Origin: Cryptomeria japonica
Lineage: Eukaryota > Streptophyta > Pinopsida > Cupressales > Cupressaceae
Length of the DNA stretch: 64,000 bases
NCBI RefSeq assembly: GCF_030272615.1
Contig: NC_081415.1
Location: 106,219,796 to 106,283,795 of the forward strand
Direction: 5' to 3'
Shown here: in pieces, positions 49,776 to 60,763 of the stretch
How positions within the stretch are numbered: position 1 is the first letter of the stretch
Layout: every line of letters starts with the position of its first letter
Notes under the pieces: model-generated
What the model was told of the DNA's origin: nothing
Database searches by the model: none
Seen by the model: the letters and a program-made list of their open reading frames with translations, nothing else
Made by a program: the position numbers and the translations under genes

Positions 49776-49820
<45 letters not shown>

Positions 49821-49845
49821 GTTGGATGAAGAAGAAAATCAATGA
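45783..49845 (+). pseudogene. CACTA (En/Spm) TNP2-type transposase, multi-exon, decayed
   Basis: Exon 1 (45783-45986) has the transposase-associated N-terminal part (CYCPYKIFKGLKNRRHL). Introns follow at 45987-46088 and 46437-46526. The transposase core reads MKDIGMEYQAIDACPNDHII, CPECHISRY, EEPRNLRISLAVDGVNPFGE (a catalytic Asp region), IEPLIDELIK-stop-WNGF and HSKFLGKQ, then YRHFLHKNHKYR after a shift, and FDTMHIGKN (about 47720). Next is a DUF4218 domain (YVLPLSLPDHFNNNV; introns 48041-48146 and 48227-48325; EIGLCGPVYTRSMWMVERHL, PEGSMVEGYMVYQTM). A DUF4216 domain follows (NRYYGLLDDIV, EPYVLPSQCEQVFYSE, about 49260-49500). An acidic tail of Gly-Asp repeats ends at TGA 49843-49845. Stops and one shift in the core make it inactive. 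The protein would bind and cut element ends. Confidence 0.88.
49652..49828 (+). repeat. Trinucleotide/hexanucleotide repeat in the acidic tail
   Basis: About 14 GGTGAT units (49652-49735), then about 12 GGT, then about 15 GAT. In the frame of the transposase it encodes Gly-Asp repeats, poly-Gly and poly-Asp. One TAG (49618-49620) separates it from the upstream frame. Confidence 0.9.
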
Positions 49846-50854
49846 CATGAATGAAATGTATGAGGTATGCGATTAGTATATTATCTATTTAATATTGATT
49901 TCTTGATAGAAATTTATTTCACGTATGTGGTTACATAATTAATTCATTATGTTTTGTAATTCTAATGTCATTACATAATTAATTCATGATGCACCTTTTA
50001 ATGTTTTTAATTCATGTTCCACCTCTAGCAAGTCCTAATCGTAGAACTATGCCACCTTGAGGAGATGAAGATAGGGAGAGTGACTATTTATGTGAAATTT
50101 TTTTAACTTTGTGTTTATTTATGGAATTTGGACTGTTTATTAGCTACATGATGGATGTTGATTTAAAATGCATATGTGATGGATTACATGTTTATGATGA
50201 TACATGTGACATTTTTTGAACTTTTTAAAACTTTTTTGACTGTTTATAGAATGTGGATTGTTTATTACCTATGTGACAGATGGTGATTTATGATACATAT
50301 GTGATGTATTGCATGTTTATGATGACACATATGTGATGCTTATGATGCTCAATTACATATATGATGATACATATGTGATGCTTATGATGCTTATGATACA
50401 TATGTATTTATTGTTTATCAACTTACAAATGTAATGCTTATGATGTTCAATTGATGGTGCTGATTTCATTTATATATTTTATGTGATGCTATCACCCTTG
50501 GTGGAAATGGGTAATTGATTATAGACATCGTCAACCCTTTAGTTGAGGATCCTGCATAGTCTACATAAAGTAAAGCTAAGGAATTAATTAATTTACAATG
50601 ATTATGATGACAACATATATTTTTTTAATACTCTTCCGATCTACAAAGTTCATGTTGTTCATGTTGTGTACTATGCAATTTTTAGTATACGTATCATGTA
50701 ATTTTTAGCTAACATAAGATAATTGAATTACATGTGTAGGAACTTGAACCCCTTTGACGAGGATCCTGCACAGTCTCCTGGATCAACAAGTATAAGTCAA
50801 TACACCCTATAGAAATAGTTTATTTTTAAAAAAATACTAGGAAAACAAATTTCC
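49846..50854. other. Spacer between the two CACTA genes
   Basis: Imperfect repeats of TACATATGTGATGCTTATGATG type (about 50150-50460). Two similar 32-bp pieces, AACCCTTTAGTTGAGGATCC at 50532 and AACCCCTTTGACGAGGATCC at 50751, both translate as NPF-EDPAQS-like and could be short exons of the next gene. Confidence 0.5.
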
Positions 50855-53800
50855 TTAGTTCTTCAAACCTCAACATTAGCAACAAATCTAATACAATCAT
50901 CAACACTTGAGGCCCCAGTTGGACTTATTCAATTTTTAATCTCAAAGTCAACTTCAGGGCTGACTTCTTCATCAACATTAGCCTCATTTGCAAAATATCT
51001 CTCTCATTACCAACTAACTCTCTCATTTGATGGAGTGCAAGTACCACCAAATAGGTATTTGTCAGATGTGTCTTCCTCGAGTGAGGGAAATGTAGGAATA
51101 GTCGATAAAAGTGAGACATGCAGTAGGTCTAAAATAGGGAAATCAACTAGAAGTCAAAAGATTAGAAGAAATATCAATAAACACATGGAATTTTTCCTTT
51201 CTTGAGGGGGGTCATGTTCTTATGATGATGAGACCAAAGGTGACATCGAGGTGCTCTTGAGGTACAAACATCTAGAGAAATAATGGGTACCCAAGGAACT
51301 TCCTAAAATAAACACTGATTTTTGTGTTAACAAGAAGATATATCGCATAACACCTTCGTCGTTACATGGTTTGGGCCTATTTTCCATGAATGGCATAAAG
51401 GTCTGTTACAACAAAGTTGCTAAATTGATGGAGTATGTCGAACCTTGTTACAATTACAAAAGTTGGATGCAGATTGTTCAATATAAAAAAAGTATGCGTA
51501 GGTATGCACTGTCAGCAAATTATGATCAAAGTAAACGAGTGACTGTATACATTGATGGAAGGCCAAAACAAACAAGAAATATTGTAGGTTTTATAAATAG
51601 TACGTGACTTGGGTCAACTAATAAGCAAACCAATTGCATATTTGAGGCATGCGAGGGAAATCATGTGTTCCTATGTGTGATAAAATCAATAAGTGCAGGG
51701 GAAGAGTTGCTAATCAATTACAATTTGAATCATATAGATACAAACAAAGTTACTATCATGGGGGTGGTATGTACCATATACCATTTAAATTAACCAACCT
51801 CCAATTAATGACTCCAATATACCATTTTATTATTAAGTTTTTTTGCTAATTCTATTGGTTTCATTTTGCTAACATTTTTTATATTTTTTCTTTGTCATAG
51901 GGCAACATGGATCCATCACATAGCACAGACAAGGATGTAGGTCATGACACTTCTACCAAGTAGTTAAACCTCATTCTAATTGTACAAATTAGATAGAAGC
52001 AAATTGTTACATTATTATGTTCTTTTCTTGAGTGTTTTGGAGTAATTTTGACAGTGTTAATAATATTCTTGTCATAGACGAATGCTTGGGGAAAGGGAAA
52101 GGGACCTGCAGTACATCAACACCTCTATAGGGATGTGGAATCAATAGTATGATGTGATGATGACATCACATCAACCACAAACCTTATAGAAATGATGGAA
52201 AATTCTGTTAGAAAAATTAATAGAGAGATTCTTGCTTTGGCATCTATGAGCCATCAGATCGATGAAATAAAAGAGATGGTGAAACATTTGATGTGGATAG
52301 CACAAAACTTGCAAGTAAGCAGTACTGAAAGATTTACTTATAACAAAAGTTCAATAATGGTTTATATTTTATTCTCTTTTATGTCACTAACTAAAATATG
52401 TACATGTTGTTTTACAGGATTTTATGCGTCCTCATCAACCTAGTGGCCATGATCAGGGTTTGCAAGTAGTTTAGGTGATGACGATTTTCTTGGCTTATCA
52501 CTTGCTTGGCTTATCACATTGAGTACCCAAAACACATCATACTTGATACTATCAATTTCATAATAAAGGTTCATCATTGTTTACAATTCTTGTAGTTTTC
52601 ATATATTTAATGTTTTATATATTTAATGTATTATTCTTTAGATGCTATCAATCTTCCTGTGTAAATTCTGCCTCCTCAAAGATTAGCCCCACCTGTATTG
52701 TTGACTGCAATGTCGGCAACACGCAGCATGCAGACATCCTCTATTGCACAACATGTTGGCCCACCCACTATTGGTAGAGCCCTCTTTTGCTCTATCTTTT
52801 GTTATGTGTTTATTTACTTTCAAGTGTTCTTTCTTGGGGGTATTTCATAGTGGATTCATTTTCTATAGCAGGAGATGCACATGAGGATGTGCCAAAGGTG
52901 AATATTGTTGATAACATAACATCATTTATTGGATCTTCTCATATTACTAGTACGGGAACGTTGCAGGCCACATTGGTGGTGAGTGATGAAGAATTGATTC
53001 CCTTAAAGATACAGAAGGTTCCAAGTAATTTAAAATTATTATTATATATAATCTAATTGTAATTTATTAACTGATCACTCATTTTGGACTAATGATCCAT
53101 GAATTTTTTGCAAGAAATGATATTTTTTATAAAAATCTTAATGACATTGCATTGCAGATATATGGGCCCACCATACGTAAAAGGTGGAACATCATATGTG
53201 AACTAACCCTAATCCACTATTTTGATTTTATATCATTGCTAGAATAGTTTTCCTTTGATCCATTTCTTGAACTATAATAAAGGTAGCTTTAGTTCATTTC
53301 TGAATCTAATAGTTTGGTTTTTGCTTTAAAAGGTAGAATGACCAAGAAAAAAGGTTAAAACATGAATTGACAAACCATATGGTTGAGTTGTTTGGAAATG
53401 ACACATTTGACAAAACCAAGCTCCTTGAAAAAGATAGCACATATCTAAAGTATGTGAGGGACCAATACAGGACCCATTTAGAGAAGAACGTAAAGTACGA
53501 GCATCCCCCATGATTCCAGAGAGGGAGTGGAAGGACCTAATTTTGGATGCCAAGGAGAGAATTGAAAGGTAAAAAGGAAATACACCAATAGACGCCAAAA
53601 GAAGCCATGGGATACTATTAAGAATGTAATTATGTACTAATTAATTAATCTTTATATTTATATAATCTAACATATTTCAAACTTTTCATAGACTGAGTGA
53701 CACATCAAAGGCAACCAAGGAAAGACAAGAAAAGAACGGGCAACACAAACTCAACTCTGGTGGTTATATGAAACTTGCCGCATGAATTGTAAGTATCAGT

Positions 53801-54770
53801 AAATGAAATATTGCATCAAAATATATATAAATTACAAATGCTTTCTTTTTTTATCAAACAATGCAAGCAAAATTCATGATACCAAGCAAAAATGCAGGGC
53901 TCTAAATTCAATAGAGTGCCCACATAAGATGACAAGAGAATTTCCTACCAGCAAGGCTATATAGCCGTGGTTGAATGGCTACAAGAACTGAGTGAGCAAA
54001 CACAAGATTCTGGTGCATCCGTCACAAAGGTAAATAAGCTAAATGAATTTTTCTTCAAATTGAATACTTTACCAATAATCTAATTTATGTTGAGTTCCAA
54101 CATAAAGTGACTATATCTGTTTTAAATAAGCAAGCAATGATAACAATGCGCATGACATCGGAATGCAGCCCGTTGATCATGAAACACGACCTGCACATGA
54201 AGGTCTAGATGTGCATCTGAGTAGTGGAGGTATTCATTTGCTATTCAAATTTATTTATGTAATTATTAATATAATTAAACATCTTAAATTATAATTAGTG
54301 TAGTAATTAATGTAACCATTTTTGTTAATTATTTAGAGCATGTAGTAGGTGGTGACAAAGTGGAGCATGGTCTGGGTACACAACATCAAGAACATGATGT
54401 TATCCAATCAGGTAAAGAGGACCACTATTATTCCATTAAACAAATTTAATTGCAATTGGTGTTTAGCATGTTGAGGTTGAGGCTATACAAAATGATGTGT
54501 CCCCATCAGGTAAAGAGCGCCACGGTTATGTTCTTTAAATTAATGAAATACTTGTAACAATAATAAAAAAATATTTTGAATTTAATCCATTTCTTTGTTA
54601 TTGCATACGACCCCCCTTCGCTTTAGTGTCCTTGTCCTCAGTATAGGACTAGGCATACATTGAGATCATGAGCAAAGGGAAGAACAATTAAAGAGGGGGG
54701 AAATGATGAAGAACACAATGCTCCACTTATTCTTTACATAGGTTCAAAGAAAAAGCAAAAAAAGAAATGA
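50855..54770 (+). pseudogene. Second CACTA gene: SET-domain-like part joined to TnpA-like part
   Basis: A large exon begins near 50855 after TTTCCTTAG and stays in one frame to about 51770 with three stops (TGA near 51204, TAA near 51281, TGA at 51606). It contains ITPSSLHGLGLFSMNG (about 51350), VTVYIDGRPKQTRNIVGFIN (about 51540), STNKQTNCIFEACEG and SISAGEELLINYNLNH (about 51690-51740). These match, in order, the G-x-GLF start, the N-x-x-GFIN/ANC block and the GEELL-x-Y end of SET lysine methyltransferases. Later exons follow: 52079-52314 (coiled coil); about 53336-53580 (TKLLEKDSTYLKYVRDQYRT, PEREWKDLILDAKERI after a shift); about 53692-53790 (DTSKATKERQEKNGQHKLNS); 53897-54030 (VVEWLQELSEQTQDSG). 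These resemble the TnpA/Ptta transposase family. The end is GSKKKQKKK, a nuclear-localisation-like tail, with TGA at 54768-54770. Exon limits are approximate. That SET and TnpA parts are one gene is an inference from strand, order and spacing. Confidence 0.65.
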
Positions 54771-56324
54771 TTGTAATCTACCTTATTTGATAATGACTAA
54801 TTTTTATGTGTTAATTAATGTAATTATGTGCTAATGAATCGTTATGAATGATATGTGTTAATTAATATTGATGAATGTTGAGTGTTAATTAATGTTAATC
54901 AATGTTATGTGTTAATGAATGTTATGTGATATTAATGAATAAATGTTATATTTTATTATTGGTAGAAAGAATGAATGAATGTTAGATGTTAACGGGGAGT
55001 TTAGAGTGATATTAGGGGGGAGAGGGGCCAAATGAGCTTCCACCTTCACGTGGTTGGCTCTATTAAGTAGACAATGTTAAACTATTCTTGAAACCAAGCA
55101 AAGCTCAATAAGATAACACACTTTTCAATATTTCATTATGTTGCATAGTTAATCTTATTGAATAATGTATATTGAATCTTAATTGCATGCTCCAACAAAG
55201 CCAACACGAACAACACAACAAGTTGCTTGGTATAATGAGCTCCCATTTTGTCTTGTATGTACATTAACAATATGAGTTTCTTCTAGTGTTGATATCCATG
55301 GTGGGACTACAAAAGTTATGAATATGCCTCATCCTTGTAAGTTTTTTGATTAGTTGACATTTTCTTTAGCATTTTAAAATTTCCTTATCATTTTAAGTCT
55401 AACCACTTTTATATGGAATTTATTGTTCTAGTTTTTTACTATCTGCCAGACATTATCGATACAAGGACTTGCATTGCATCCATTTTTTCAATTAGGTATT
55501 ATAAAGGGTAGGTTGTATTTGTAAATATCTTTTTGAGTTCATCTAAATTTTATAACTATTACCTCACATCTCATTATTGTTGCACCAGGGATTATGGCCA
55601 TCATAGGCTACGATTACAACCTCTCAGTGCCATAGAATCTCTTTGTTCTTAAAATTGTAGCAGACTGTCAAGTACATTCCCTCTTTAGCATTCCAAATTG
55701 TAGCGGTCAATTCACATGACCAAATTTAATTTGACATCTAGAGCATAGTATTATCTTTTAAGTAATAGGGGGAGGAACCAAGTATTCAAATTGCTACCAA
55801 GTGATATAATATTACTACTGATTCTATCTTTCTTTTTTGCTTCATGGTTTAAACTATTCATTTGTTCTTTTTTGCTTCGTGTTTTGAACTATTCATTCAA
55901 AAACTTATTGTCTTTTTCTTTAGTTACAGATATACTTTTTTTATGCATATTGGATTTGCAAGTGCATCATAACTCACATCCTCTAATGGATTTTGCTACT
56001 ACTTGCATCCTTGATAGTGCATGCAACTTTGCAAATGAATCACTATTTTTGCTCCACCAAAATAGTATAACACAAAACCTTTTTGCACAGAGATCTAGTG
56101 TAGGAATCATCAATTATAGACGATTATAACAGAGAACTGATTTTCAAAATGAAATAATTCATAACACCATTTGCAAATAAAGGAACTAGCTTTGTATTAA
56201 TCTGAAAATAATGTATTGTTCTTCAGTACAGAAAGAAAAACTGTACTTCGCTATTTTATCTATTTTCTCCTACCAAAAAATTCCCCTATCAAATGATTAT
56301 ATCAAATATTATATAACATATCAA
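54771..56324. other. Downstream of the CACTA genes, no gene seen
   Basis: At 54790-54960 the word TGTTAATTAATG recurs several times with variants, as subterminal repeats of CACTA elements do. No clear TAGTG terminus was found. The remainder is AT-rich without coding signal; the frame 55791-56129 resembles no protein. Confidence 0.45.
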
Positions 56325-56330
56325 AAGGTT

Positions 56331-56736
56331 TGTTAGGGTTTCAAGCAAATCCGAAGCAAATATGAACTAACAATTATATGCAGATTTAAATACAAAAGAT
56401 AAAGAAATAAAACAGGACACAGATAACACAGAGATTTAACGTGGTTCACCCAGAATGGGTTACGTCCACCATACACAGTCGTCCAATCTTTCTTATTATC
56501 CAGCAAAAATAGTACATCAACCTTACAATGCCTTAAGCATCCCAGCTGCTTATAACATGTGTTTTTAGGGAAACAAACAAAGTCGGCCTTTTTAGGGTTT
56601 TATTACAATGTCGGTTTTCATCAACGAAAAATGTCAAAAAAAAAAATTCTCGGGGGCTGTCGCCCCCAAACCCCTACCCGACGAGGATATGTGCTGAGTG
56701 TACAGTACTTTGCTGATCAGTCACCACATTTCAACA
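56331..56736 (-). repeat. Solo LTR, about 406 bp
   Basis: The plus strand starts TGTTAGGGTTTCAAG and ends CACATTTCAACA; the minus strand starts TGTTGAAATGTG. It holds the AACGTGGTTCACCCAGAATG block common in plant LTRs and a small G/C palindrome GGGGGCTGTCGCCCCC (56653-56668). AAGGT stands at 56325-56329 and 56737-56741, with one extra T on the left. No primer-binding site or purine tract adjoins it. Confidence 0.7.
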
Positions 56737-56791
56737 AAGGTCATGCCTTTTGATCCAAGCCTTTTGAAAACAAAAGAGAACTAAGAACTAA

Positions 56792-59700
56792 TCACTTAAT
56801 TAAACACAAATGCACACTAGTTAGATGTGCTAGATACTTCTCATTGTATCTGGTATCACAATCATGGATGGTGTCTTGGGCTTCTACTTCCATCAAAACC
56901 ATGCTCTCTATGAAGTCCACCACCTTTTCAACATCCTAGTCTTCTGTTGCTTTTAGTGCACTCAGGATAGTATGCTGGCAGTCACAGGTCCAACCCACCT
57001 TTTCTTTTTGTTCTTCATTATTGCTGAGCAATGAAGGAATACTATCTATTTTTCCATCGAGGAATGCTGCTCCTTCTTCTCTCAACTCGTCTAGGTATTC
57101 TTTGTGAGCCTTTATCAAATCTTCACAATTCTGTATATCACTAGGTTGTATCTCATCCCTATTTTGCAGCTCTAGGGTTTTCTCATGTAGCTGCTTATCC
57201 AACCACTCATATTCTCTTATGATAGTGTGGTTCTTGTTGTATGTAGCCCAGTAGTTATCCATCCATGTCATCATATTAGTGAATCTTTTTTGAATCAGGG
57301 TTGACATGGTTTCACTTTTTCTTGTCTTCAACTGGGCCTGCAGTTGATAGTTTTCTTCCTTCAATTGATCAGCCTTGGTTTGGGGTTGGGAAGATTCACC
57401 CTGTATTAAAAATATTTATGGCTCCCCCTATTTCGTCATTTCTCTAAGTCGATCAACCTTTGTTCTCATTTTTACAATTTCAAGCTTATTTGATTGGTTT
57501 TCTTTCACTAGGAATTGAATTTGTACTTTGTTCAATTTGGCTATGTTTACCCCTAAACCTGTTGTCATCATGGGGTCTACCTCTCCAACTTGTAAGGTCA
57601 TAATGTGCCTGAAGGCCTTCTGAGTATCAATAACCATAGGATTTTTTCTTAGAGGATATAGTGACCATATTTGCATGGCATGCTTGTCAGGGTTGTATAG
57701 TGATCCCATATACATTTGGGTCACACCCTCAGGAGATAATTTGTGCTTGGCACCAACATCATGGAGAAAACTGTCAAAGATTAGGGTTGAATTCATATCC
57801 CACCCAAGAAAAATCAAAACACCGACATCCTTTAGAATCTTCTTCCCCTTTTTAGGAGTCATCAGACCCATTTCTTGTGCTACTTCATTTTCTAAGGTGA
57901 TCGATAGTTGCCTTCCATTGGAGGTATTGACCTCATCAACATTTTCTCTGATTGCTTTCCCTTTTATCCTATATAAAAATGACATGAACTCAGGAGATGC
58001 TATGAAATCATCACCAGATATCAAAGTGTCACATGCCAATTTCCTTGGATCATCTTCCACTAGAGCTCCTTCATTAGGATCTCTTAAAGGCGGCATGTGT
58101 TCCTCAATCAATATTTTAGAGAATTATTCAAATGAGAGCTCATCCTCCTCTGATGATTCCTTATCCTCTAAAGATGATATGTTTATAGTCTTCTTCTCCT
58201 TTGTCTTTTGGTCAATATCTCTATTGTGATCATCTATAGCCATTTCAGCATTATTTTCATCCAGATTTCTTATCAAGTCATCTCTTAGATACGGGATGTG
58301 TTCATAGGCATCTAGTTTCTGCCTTTTTCTCACTGAATGAATATACCCCTCTGAATCAAAGCCTTTTCTTGGTGTTCCCAATTGTATGTTATAATGGAAT
58401 AATTTATTCCATGTGCGTTCTTGCCCTTCTCCTCCATTTACAACAAATTCTCCTATGCATAGAGTCCCAGGCAGAAATGATTGCTTATCATGTGAAGCCA
58501 AATGCATAGAATTTGATTCCCCCAATTGCCTTATGATCTCCAGATAAGCTATCCTATTGGGAACTGTTTTAGACAATAATAGTGGGGCATATTTGAAGAC
58601 ATAAACCCTTATCATGGTTACATCGAAGAAGCAGTACCAATCTCCCCAATTGTGTTGACATTTTTTGGTCCCCCAAAGTCTATAGGCCTCAAGAATCTCT
58701 TTACATCTTCTGAAAGTGCAGAGTGGTAAGGATAACTATACAACCTGTAAAGTGTTTTAACAAAATATTCTTCAAAATGAATGTAATTAGATCTAATAAA
58801 TCTGAAATCCCATATTGAAGTCCATAATTGGACTGGTAGAGAATGGTTGTTATCATCATGTATTCTTATCTTCATCTCTTCAAGCCATAGACCCATCTCG
58901 TGCCTATAGAATACCACCATATGCATAAGTAGGGAATAGTGTGAGAAGTGAATTTTTGCAGAGTCCCTCTGGATGGCTATGAGTCCAAGGACAAGATGTT
59001 CTGCCACGAATGTTGCATAGTTAAATTCTCTGGCCTTTTGCGATTGAGTGTCTGCTGCAATGACCACAAATTCAATTCTCATGAAATATGGAGTATTTAA
59101 CCCTAGTACTTGTCCTACTGAATAATATGTGTATTTGAAGTAGTCCTTGAGTAGATTTACATGAAATGTAAGACTTTCCTCTGTTCTCAATAGGACCTCA
59201 GGATTCAGCAAATGAAATGGTAATCTCCACCTAGCATAAGTGGTATCCAATCTTTTGTATTCCTCCAACAAATTTTCAAGAATGATGGGACGGTCATAAA
59301 CTCCATCCAAATCAAAAACCTCAGAAACTTCTTCTCGTGACATGAAGAAACAAGGATTTCCATCTCAGTCACATATTTCTCTTTTGTTTGGATTATTATT
59401 TAGTGCTAACAATTCTAGGAGATCAATATTAACAAAGACATTTGGGACTACAAGTTTTCCTAGACCTAACTGCCATGGATTGCAGATGGGTTCTGGTTTC
59501 TCTTGTCTATGATAGTGAAACAAAAACAATTCATATCCCCTAATGGTTGTGTACACATCTCCCACATCAGTATAATTATCCTCTAATTTCCACTCTGCAT
59601 ATCTCTTAGGCCTTGGGGTGGAACCTGGCAGTTGATCTAGCAAGTCCTGATTTAGTTTTCTATCTTCATCCTTAGTTTTAGGACTTGTCTCACCTATTGT

Positions 59701-59979
59701 TTGTTTCTTTCCCTTACCCTTGCTTTTTTCCCCTCTCTATCTCTTTGCAGCACCACTAGGGTTTTCCATTTCACAGGCAATTTAATAGACTATTCAAAAT
59801 AATAACAGGGGAATCAATTAGAGCACTTACTCACCGTTGTCCATTATGCCTTCAACCTGCCTCAATATCATCTCAAAGTCTCTGTAATTCTAAATGCAAT
59901 GTTCTCTTGAATACACTTCTCAGAAAGCATCTTTCATGGAACAATAAATGTGCCTTAACTTTGTGAATTGAAGTGCCAT
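56792..59979 (-). pseudogene. Large gene of unknown family, coiled-coil C-terminus
   Basis: A minus-strand protein of about 1000 residues is readable. A possible first exon MALQFTKLRHIYCSMKDAF starts at 59979 and ends in ATGGACAACG with a GTGAGTAAG donor at 59834. From ATG 59769 one frame runs PSGAAKR-stop-RGEKSKGKGKK, DQLPGSTPRPKRYAEW, IILENLLEEYKRLDTTYARW and RFLRPIDFGGPKNV to TAA at 58618. A +1 change then leads to RVYVFKYAPLLLSK, an acidic stretch SSLEDKESSEEDELSFE, GVLIFLGWDMNSTLIFD, and coiled-coil-like LKEENYQLQAQLKTRKSE and EYEWLDKQLHEKTLELQNRD. It ends at TGA 56792. Stops are few (near 59738, 59362, 58124, 57428 and 56936). I do not recognise any domain. It could be a transposon-carried gene or a host gene family. 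Confidence 0.6.
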
Positions 59980-60763
59980 CTTTTAGAAATTTGAATTTTC
60001 TGATGATGTAGGACATTGGCTTAACTCCTTTCGTCACTGCTCCAAATTTGACACTTTTCTGACAAATTAGTCACCATAGATAAATATGGTTATATTAGTA
60101 ACCGTCTGCCTCTTGTGTCATTTCGACTTGAGCTATCCCGACAATTAATCTTCAATTTATTTTATTTTTTATCTATCCGCACCTATAATGTCTCAGTCGG
60201 TGTCCATCAGCATTTTTTTAACTATCGACATACCCAAAGTTCATTTTCCTGACACTACAAGTTATCCTGATAAGGGTTTTATCCTTCTCCCATCTGCTAT
60301 CGAGTTGTTTGTTTTGTGAATGTCAGATCGGGATAACTTTCCCAAAGTTGTTTCATTTGTAAAGCATCAGGATAACTTCATTGATCAAAGCAAATTTTAT
60401 GTGCTATTCCGCTTATGTAAGTTATCCTGAATACCTCTTAAGTAGTGCTTTATTGGAATTACCTTTACCATCGATGAAGCAGAAAGATGTTATCCTGTCT
60501 TTATAAGTTATACCGATATAGGTACTTAGAAAAGGATGCATTCTTAGAGTGTCTTATTCCAATGTTATTAGATATATTCATTATCAGGATAGGATGTTCT
60601 ATTGGCCTTTTGATGATCCTATTACTTTGATTTTTATCAGCTTTGCCAATAAGGGTATCATTTTTTGTATCGCCATAGCTTCCACCGATATCCATCTTCC
60701 AACCGCAAGAGTATAGTCAAGATAGTTTCCCCAATACCGCCTTGTCTACATGTCGTCGAGATA
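59980..60763. other. Upstream region of the unknown gene
   Basis: No coding signal. It sits between the unknown minus-strand gene and the Copia LTR and holds the motif cluster listed next, so it may be a promoter or a repeat of unknown type. Confidence 0.5.
60131..60593. promoter_or_regulatory. Cluster of eight AAGTTATCCTGAT-like motifs, both orientations
   Basis: Copies at 60259-60271 (+), 60327-60339 (-), 60366-60378 (-), 60420-60432 (+), 60487-60499 (+), 60505-60517 (+), 60583-60593 (-, partial) and 60131-60143 (+, weaker). The TTATCC core resembles plant sugar- and light-response boxes (TTATCC, I-box GATAA). The surrounding bases are also conserved (AAG before, TGAT or CGAT after), which a short core alone would not explain. 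Confidence 0.5.

Noticed and set aside
49601-49876. 91-codon Met/Val-rich frame and its opposite-strand partner
   Set aside because: Both are off-frame readings of the GGTGAT/GAT repeat in the transposase tail.
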